This document shows positions 7,401 through 10,536 of a DNA stretch of 10,536 bases, piece by piece (the first letter of the stretch is position 1; every line of letters begins with the position of its first letter). The DNA is from Sulfurovum sp. (GTDB taxonomy: Bacteria; Campylobacterota; Campylobacteria; Campylobacterales; Sulfurovaceae), in NCBI GenBank assembly GCA_015493425.1, contig WGDG01000113.1:1-10536 (forward strand). The letters run 5' to 3'. The notes under the pieces were generated by a model, which worked only from the letters and a program-made list of their open reading frames with translations, did not search any database and had not been told where the DNA came from. The position numbers were made by a program, and so were the translations under genes.

Positions 7401-8869
7401 CACAGCTTATCTTCGATATGAAACAGGTCAACCCCAATGCGAAAGTAGCGGTCAAGCTTGTTTCTACAGCGGGTGTCGGTACCATTGCAGCCGGTGTTGC
7501 CAAAGCCTATGCAGACAAGATCATTATTTCCGGCGGTGACGGCGGTACAGGTGCGGCGCCTATCGGTTCCATCCGTTTTGCGGGGAACCCGTGGGAGCTT
7601 GGACTGGTAGAAGCACACAATGCGCTTAAAGCAAACAACCTGCGTCAGCTTGTTACAGTAGAGACCGATGGCGGTCTTAAAACGGCACTCGATGTTGTCA
7701 AAGCGGCGATCTTCGGTGCAGAACAGTATGCATTCGGTACAGGTGCACTGGTCATCGTGGGCTGTATGATGTTGCGTGTATGTCACCTGAATACCTGTGG
7801 TGTGGGTGTTGCAACACAAGATCCGCACCTGAGAGCACGTTTCAAAGGAAATGTACAGAAGGTGATCAACTACTTTACGCTGTTGGCGGAAGAAGTACGT
7901 GAAATTCTGGCGCAGCTTGGATACAGAAGTCTTGAAGAGATTGTTGGCAAAACTGAATTGATGAAAGTGATCGATGATGAATTTGCCAAGAAATTCGACT
8001 TCGAACAGCTCTTGCAGAAAGTTGACGGTATCGATACTTGTCAGGTACCGTTCAATGAACCGTTTGACAAGAACGAGTATGAAAAAGAGATTGTCAAAGA
8101 GCTGATGCCGACCATTGAAGATCCAAGCAAACCGATTGTGCTTGAGAAAGAGATCAGTAACCTCAATAGAAGTTTCGGTACACGTATTTCCGGTGAGATC
8201 GCAGCACGTCACGGGAACAAAGGACTGCCTGATGATACCATTACCATCAACCTGACCGGGGTGGCAGGACAGTCACTTGGTGCCTTCCTTGCCAAAGGAA
8301 TCAGTATCAATCTTTACGGTGCAGGTAACGACTATATCGGTAAAGGTATGAACGGCGGACGTATCGTCATTACGTCAAGTAAATCCGGTCCTCACTTCGC
8401 ACTGGGCGGAAACACCTGTCTGTACGGTGCTACCGGTGGTACCCTTTATGTCAGCGGAATGGTCGGTGAGCGTTTTGCAGTACGTAACTCGGGCGCTACC
8501 GCGGTAGTTGAGGGAACGGGTGACCACCCTTGTGAATATATGACCGGCGGTACAGTTGTGATTCTGGGGAATACCGGTGTGAATTTCGGTGCGGGTATGA
8601 CCGGCGGTAAAGCCTTTGTTTACGATGAAGAGAATACTTTCTATGAAAAGCTCAACCCTGAACTGGTCGAAGCAATCCGTATCGACACAGATGAATGGGA
8701 CTTTGAAATGTTTGAACTGAAACGACTGCTCAAAGACTATGTTGCCAAAACAGGCAGCAAAAAAGCACAGGAGATTCTTGACAATGCCAGAGTTGCAGTC
8801 CGTAAATTCTGGATGGTCGTACCGCGTGGCGCAAGACCAACCCTCGAAATGAACAAAAAAGGGGAATGA
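4451..8869 (+). CDS. gltB: Glutamate synthase (GOGAT) large (alpha) subunit
   Basis: Makes two L-glutamate from L-glutamine and 2-oxoglutarate in the cytoplasm; electrons normally arrive through the small subunit GltD. The 1472-residue protein is full length (E. coli about 1,500). Domains in order: a class II glutamine amidotransferase from Cys12 (Asp-Asn-Cys-Gly-Phe-Gly), the N-terminal nucleophile exposed after removal of an 11-residue propeptide, with Ala-His-Asn-Gly-Glu-Ile-Asn further on; a central domain to about 780; the FMN-binding synthase barrel about 844-1190, with Gly-Gly-Lys-Ser-Asn-Ser-Gly-Glu-Gly-Gly and Ser-Gly-Gly-Asp-Gly-Gly-Thr-Gly; 3Fe-4S ligands Cys1105, Cys1111 and Cys1116 (spacing C-x5-C-x4-C); and the GXGXG beta-helix from about 1240. 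The ATG is preceded by AAGG with a seven-base gap. The gene has its own promoter and is followed by an intergenic repeat region, not by gltD, so the partner subunit must be encoded elsewhere. Confidence 0.98.
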   Translation: MRDLYTSFKDNCGFGLLCSIDNTPSHQNLEDAVTALSRMMHRGAIAADGKTGDGSGLLLSMPKSFFEKKASEAGIDLPEQYGVAMVFSRNENDFAIIEKVCHNNDLEVVYTRTVPVDTNALGEQALSTLPTIKQVFVAPQGVVASERFDALLYLSRKEIEHELKHDRDFYIPSFSSKVVSYKGLVMPTHIKEFYQDLADEDFKISFCLFHQRFSTNTLPEWRLAQPFRMIAHNGEINSVTANRFNVKAKMAAVKSTVFTDEEMKRLTDVIQDGMSDSASLDNFMEFLRVNGVDFFKAARSLIPAPWHNASQMDGDLRAFYEYASTCFEPWDGPAAVSMTDGRYIGCVLDRNGLRPSKYIVTTDNRLLISSEYGVLQIPEEQIVERGRLQSGEMMGVDLKYGKVLKSKDIDDYIKSMHPYNKWLGENMSYLQEYVPNTKVDKVSTDHKEMEAKQRYFNFTLEVMREVIKPMVLEGKETTGAMGDDTPIAAFSTHQRNFTDFFKQKFAQVTNPPIDPIREKTVTSLNTGFGEIRNVLSDDAEHAKRLKTVLPVMSAEKFAILQEFGTEGNEKYDPAYKVASYDTTYTHDLKKSLDALVEKIVADVRDNGIRTVILDDRNLSVETKVMPMVMVIGRLSQVLLDAKLRHLVSIVAATGEVFDPHSAACMIGYGAAAIYPYLLYYTVEQLMKDETDDMAMTLRRVRRAMGAGLLKIMSKMGISTISSYRNSKLFDVIGLSDEIVSECFNGSVGLLKGLGYEDIDQRLNTYHDRAYTDEFEGKKNALYKGGFYKYKRGEEYHDFSRPVISAIQKAAETGSKEDYKKLSDMIDNRDKKFIRDFYELNSPREPISIDEVEPVEEIFKRFSSAAMSMGSISQEAHEVLAEALNTLGGKSNSGEGGEDPARYGTIKNSKIKQIASGRFGVTPEYLRSAEEIQIKVAQGAKPGEGGQLPGSKVSPLIASLRYTKPGVTLISPPPHHDIYSIEDLAQLIFDMKQVNPNAKVAVKLVSTAGVGTIAAGVAKAYADKIIISGGDGGTGAAPIGSIRFAGNPWELGLVEAHNALKANNLRQLVTVETDGGLKTALDVVKAAIFGAEQYAFGTGALVIVGCMMLRVCHLNTCGVGVATQDPHLRARFKGNVQKVINYFTLLAEEVREILAQLGYRSLEEIVGKTELMKVIDDEFAKKFDFEQLLQKVDGIDTCQVPFNEPFDKNEYEKEIVKELMPTIEDPSKPIVLEKEISNLNRSFGTRISGEIAARHGNKGLPDDTITINLTGVAGQSLGAFLAKGISINLYGAGNDYIGKGMNGGRIVITSSKSGPHFALGGNTCLYGATGGTLYVSGMVGERFAVRNSGATAVVEGTGDHPCEYMTGGTVVILGNTGVNFGAGMTGGKAFVYDEENTFYEKLNPELVEAIRIDTDEWDFEMFELKRLLKDYVAKTGSKKAQEILDNARVAVRKFWMVVPRGARPTLEMNKKGE

Positions 8870-8870
8870 T

Positions 8871-8891
8871 TGTTATCACTTTGCGATAACA
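8871..8891 (+). terminator. Hairpin just after gltB, possible terminator
   Basis: TGTTATC (8871-8877) and GATAACA (8885-8891) form a perfect seven-base stem with a seven-base loop, starting two bases after the gltB stop. No T run follows immediately, so it is either a weak or factor-dependent terminator or a 3'-end stabilising hairpin. Confidence 0.45.
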
Positions 8892-8898
8892 GTTAAGA

Positions 8899-8919
8899 GT
8901 GAATAGTGAATGGTGAATA
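8899..8919. repeat. Three tandem copies of a heptamer, GTGAATA/G
   Basis: The copies are GTGAATA (8899-8905), GTGAATG (8906-8912) and GTGAATA (8913-8919), with no gap and one base difference. Heptameric repeats of this kind in intergenic DNA are prone to slippage. No coding sequence covers them. Confidence 0.7.
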
Positions 8920-8924
8920 GTTTT

Positions 8925-9054
8925 GGTATGCTTTTCTTTTGCAAAGCTTCTATTTTTGTAGGGTGCGTAGTTACGTACCTTTAGACCGTTTGCAAAAAAG
9001 GGTGTCTTGTCTCCGGGTGTACTCTTCTTTAGTGAAGAGTGTGGGTATGCTTTT
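8925..9054. repeat. Structured intergenic segment bounded by an 11-base direct repeat
   Basis: GGTATGCTTTT occurs at 8925-8935 and again at 9044-9054. Between the copies lie the palindrome TTTGCAAA twice (8938-8945 and 8989-8996) and a near-perfect dyad, GGTGCGTA (8962-8969) with TACGTACC (8972-8979). There is also a perfect seven-base stem, ACTCTTC (9021-9027) with GAAGAGT (9034-9040), around a six-base loop. The layout resembles a small non-coding repeat element or a regulatory region. TATGCT inside each 11-base copy could be a poor -10 box (the first preceded by TGG); the second would give a leader of about 28 bases for the downstream gene. No transposase or reading frame of note is present. 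Confidence 0.45.
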
Positions 9055-9085
9055 GTGTCGAAAATCTTTTATGGAAAGGTGAGTT

Positions 9086-9832
9086 GTGGATCCGTTTGTC
9101 AAAGCCTGTATTCGTGCCAATGAGGAGATCGCCAAAGCGATAGAAGCAGGTTTTGATGCATCGTGGTATGAAAAGACCGATATAGGTGCAGGGGGTGATG
9201 TGAGTTCACGGCTCGATCTCTTTGCCGAAGCGGTTTTTGTCAAACACCTCTCATCTTTTGGTTTCATCGAGTCCGAAGAGTCGGGTATTATTGGAGAGGG
9301 AGATGCACATATCATCATTGATCCTATTGACGGTTCTGCCAACGCACTTTCCCGCTTTCCCTACTATGGTACCTCTGTTGCGCGTGTGAATGCGAATGGC
9401 GTACTTGATGCAGCCATTGTCTGTAATCTTGCAAATGGTGATATTTTCATTAAAACTCCCGGTGTATCCCTTTTACAGGGAAAACTTTTCGCTTCACAAC
9501 TGCGTGAACCCCCAAATGTTCCCAATGCGGAGATTGGCCTCTTTGAAAAAGCCTATGCCAATCCGAACCTTGTTGCCCAGCTTGAAGCGTCGGGACTGAA
9601 GTTTAGAGCACCCGGTGCCATTGCCCTCTCGCTTGCCTATGCACACAGTGTGAAGTTCGTTCTCTTTGCCGGGACGTTTCGCATCTACGATTTTGCTGCG
9701 GGTCTGGCACTTTGTGAAGGGCTTGAAGTGGTCGTTGAGCAAGATTATGTTATAGTATCGAAAGAAAAAAGCGTGGTGGAGACGATTGAAGGTATTATCG
9801 TTAAAGCCAGGCAGACGGAAGAGGACGTGTAA
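9086..9832 (+). CDS. Inositol monophosphatase family phosphatase (SuhB/CysQ-like)
   Basis: A 248-residue member of the Mg2+-dependent, lithium-sensitive phosphatase superfamily. The metal-site motifs are visible: Glu64 in Glu-Ser-Glu-Glu-Ser-Gly (usually Gly-Glu-Glu-Ser), Asp79 and Asp82 in Asp-Pro-Ile-Asp-Gly-Ser-Ala-Asn (usually Asp-Pro-Ile/Leu-Asp-Gly-Thr-x-Asn) and Asp202 in Tyr-Asp-Phe-Ala-Ala-Gly (usually Trp-Asp-x-Ala-Ala-Gly). All acidic ligands are kept, so activity is likely, but the Thr-to-Ser and Trp-to-Tyr changes and the somewhat short length make the substrate uncertain: inositol phosphate, 3'-phosphoadenosine 5'-phosphate or a sugar phosphate are all possible. The start is GTG at 9086, with AAGG at 9076-9079; the nearby ATG at 9071 runs into a stop after three codons. 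The stop TAA shares its last base with the accD start, indicating translational coupling. Confidence 0.82.
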   Translation: MDPFVKACIRANEEIAKAIEAGFDASWYEKTDIGAGGDVSSRLDLFAEAVFVKHLSSFGFIESEESGIIGEGDAHIIIDPIDGSANALSRFPYYGTSVARVNANGVLDAAIVCNLANGDIFIKTPGVSLLQGKLFASQLREPPNVPNAEIGLFEKAYANPNLVAQLEASGLKFRAPGAIALSLAYAHSVKFVLFAGTFRIYDFAAGLALCEGLEVVVEQDYVIVSKEKSVVETIEGIIVKARQTEEDV

Positions 9833-10536
9833 TGGAATTTGGAACGATGTTCAGTAATCTATTTGGAAAAGAGAAAGCAAAAGAAGAACAGCAAAATCAG
9901 TGGATCAAGTGTCCGAAGTGTACTTCCCTGATGTACTACAAAGAGGTGGAAGCCAAGCAGAATGTCTGTCCCAAGTGTAACCATCACTTCCGTATCAGTG
10001 CGGAGAAGCGTATTGCTTCGATTGTCGATGAGGGAAGTTTTGAAGAACACGATGCTTCGCTTGCACCGGTCGATCCTTTGAAGTTTACCGATAAAAAGTC
10101 TTACAAAAAGCGTTTGGAAGAAGCCAAAGCGAAAACAGGGAAAACCTCTTCGGTTGTCAGCGGTAGCTGTACGATTGAAGGCATTCCTGCCGAACTGGTA
10201 GTCTTTGACTTTGCCTTCATGGGCGGAAGTTTGGGATCAGTAGAGGGTGAAAAAATTGTCCGTGCGGTAAACCGTGCGATTGAAAAAGAGTGCGGTGTTA
10301 TTATTGTCTCTGCTTCCGGCGGTGCAAGAATGCAGGAGAGTACCTATGCACTGCTGCAGATGAGCAAAACCTCTGCAGCACTCAAGCGTCTCAGTGACAA
10401 AGGGCTTCCGTATATTTCTGTACTGACCGACCCTACTATGGGTGGGGTTTCTGCATCGTTTGCGATGCTTGGAGACATCATTATGGCAGAGCCGGGTGCG
10501 CTTATCGGCTTTGCAGGCCAGCGTGTTATCAAGCAG
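9832..10536 (+). CDS. accD: Acetyl-CoA carboxylase carboxyltransferase beta subunit, 3' end missing
   Basis: With AccA, this subunit moves the carboxyl group from biotin to acetyl-CoA to form malonyl-CoA, the first committed step of fatty-acid synthesis in the cytoplasm. The 235 codons present run to the window edge, and roughly 40-60 residues should be missing. The N-terminal zinc ribbon has Cys27, Cys30, Cys46 and Cys49 with the standard C-x2-C-x15-C-x2-C spacing. The carboxyltransferase fold follows, with Phe-Met-Gly-Gly-Ser-Leu-Gly-Ser-Val and the glycine pair in Ser-Ala-Ser-Gly-Gly-Ala-Arg-Met-Gln-Glu (160-169), then Asp-Pro-Thr-Met-Gly-Gly-Val-Ser-Ala-Ser-Phe. The ATG at 9832 has GAGGA at 9821-9825, six bases before it, and overlaps the upstream stop by one base; an ATG five codons further in lacks this support. 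The gene is probably transcribed with the phosphatase gene before it. Confidence 0.96.
   Translation, partial: MEFGTMFSNLFGKEKAKEEQQNQWIKCPKCTSLMYYKEVEAKQNVCPKCNHHFRISAEKRIASIVDEGSFEEHDASLAPVDPLKFTDKKSYKKRLEEAKAKTGKTSSVVSGSCTIEGIPAELVVFDFAFMGGSLGSVEGEKIVRAVNRAIEKECGVIIVSASGGARMQESTYALLQMSKTSAALKRLSDKGLPYISVLTDPTMGGVSASFAMLGDIIMAEPGALIGFAGQRVIKQ

Noticed and set aside
7322..8212. Long minus-strand open frame of 296 codons inside gltB
   Set aside because: It lies wholly opposite the conserved FMN and iron-sulfur regions of gltB, has a Cys/His/Arg-rich low-quality composition and has no own ribosome binding site or promoter seen. It is a shadow frame.
1..10536. CRISPR arrays, tRNA or rRNA genes, insertion sequences, phage genes, toxin-antitoxin or defence systems
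   Set aside because: I looked for regular spaced repeats, CCA-ended cloverleaf shapes, transposase-like proteins and paired small toxic genes on both strands and saw none.

Overview
The window reads as chromosome of a Campylobacterota (epsilonproteobacterial) bacterium, probably a Sulfurovum/Sulfurimonas-type sulfur oxidiser. The grounds are a short (about 205-residue) RecO of the type remembered from that phylum, a large aromatic-rich porin of a type common there, promoters with a clear -10 box and little or no -35 box, and the resemblance of every recognised protein to that group. This placement is inference from remembered sequences; no search was run. Gene density is high and no gene-free stretch exceeds about 220 bases.

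Layout. Positions 1-246 hold the 3' end of a thioredoxin-fold protein. From 365 to 2901 is a two-gene unit on the + strand: a glutaminase with an export signal (all remembered catalytic residues present) and, 11 bases later, an outer-membrane porin. A small yjdM/PhnA zinc-ribbon gene (3042-3386) follows and ends inside a strong hairpin that can also terminate the converging minus-strand pair. That pair is recO (4259-3642, apparently starting at an AUC codon) followed by a 58-residue lipoprotein (3582-3406). A 191-base divergent intergenic region with a TATAAT box on each strand separates recO from gltB.

gltB (4451-8869), the glutamate synthase large subunit, fills the centre and is complete, with its N-terminal-nucleophile cysteine, FMN domain, 3Fe-4S cysteines and GXGXG helix. 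gltD does not follow it. After a 216-base intergenic region rich in short repeats and hairpins come an inositol-monophosphatase-family gene (9086-9832) and the start of accD (9832 to the window edge), with stop and start overlapping by one base.

Function as a whole. Two loci concern glutamine and glutamate: the exported glutaminase with its porin, which together suggest glutamine hydrolysis in the periplasm, and the cytoplasmic GOGAT, which makes glutamate from glutamine and 2-oxoglutarate. They are separated by unrelated genes and have separate promoters, so any functional link is inference. The rest is housekeeping (recombination repair, fatty-acid initiation) plus two small proteins of unknown role. 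I see no mobile element, CRISPR array, phage gene, RNA gene or clear new defence or metabolic system. The points most worth a second look are the recO start codon, the glutaminase-porin pair and the structured intergenic region after gltB.
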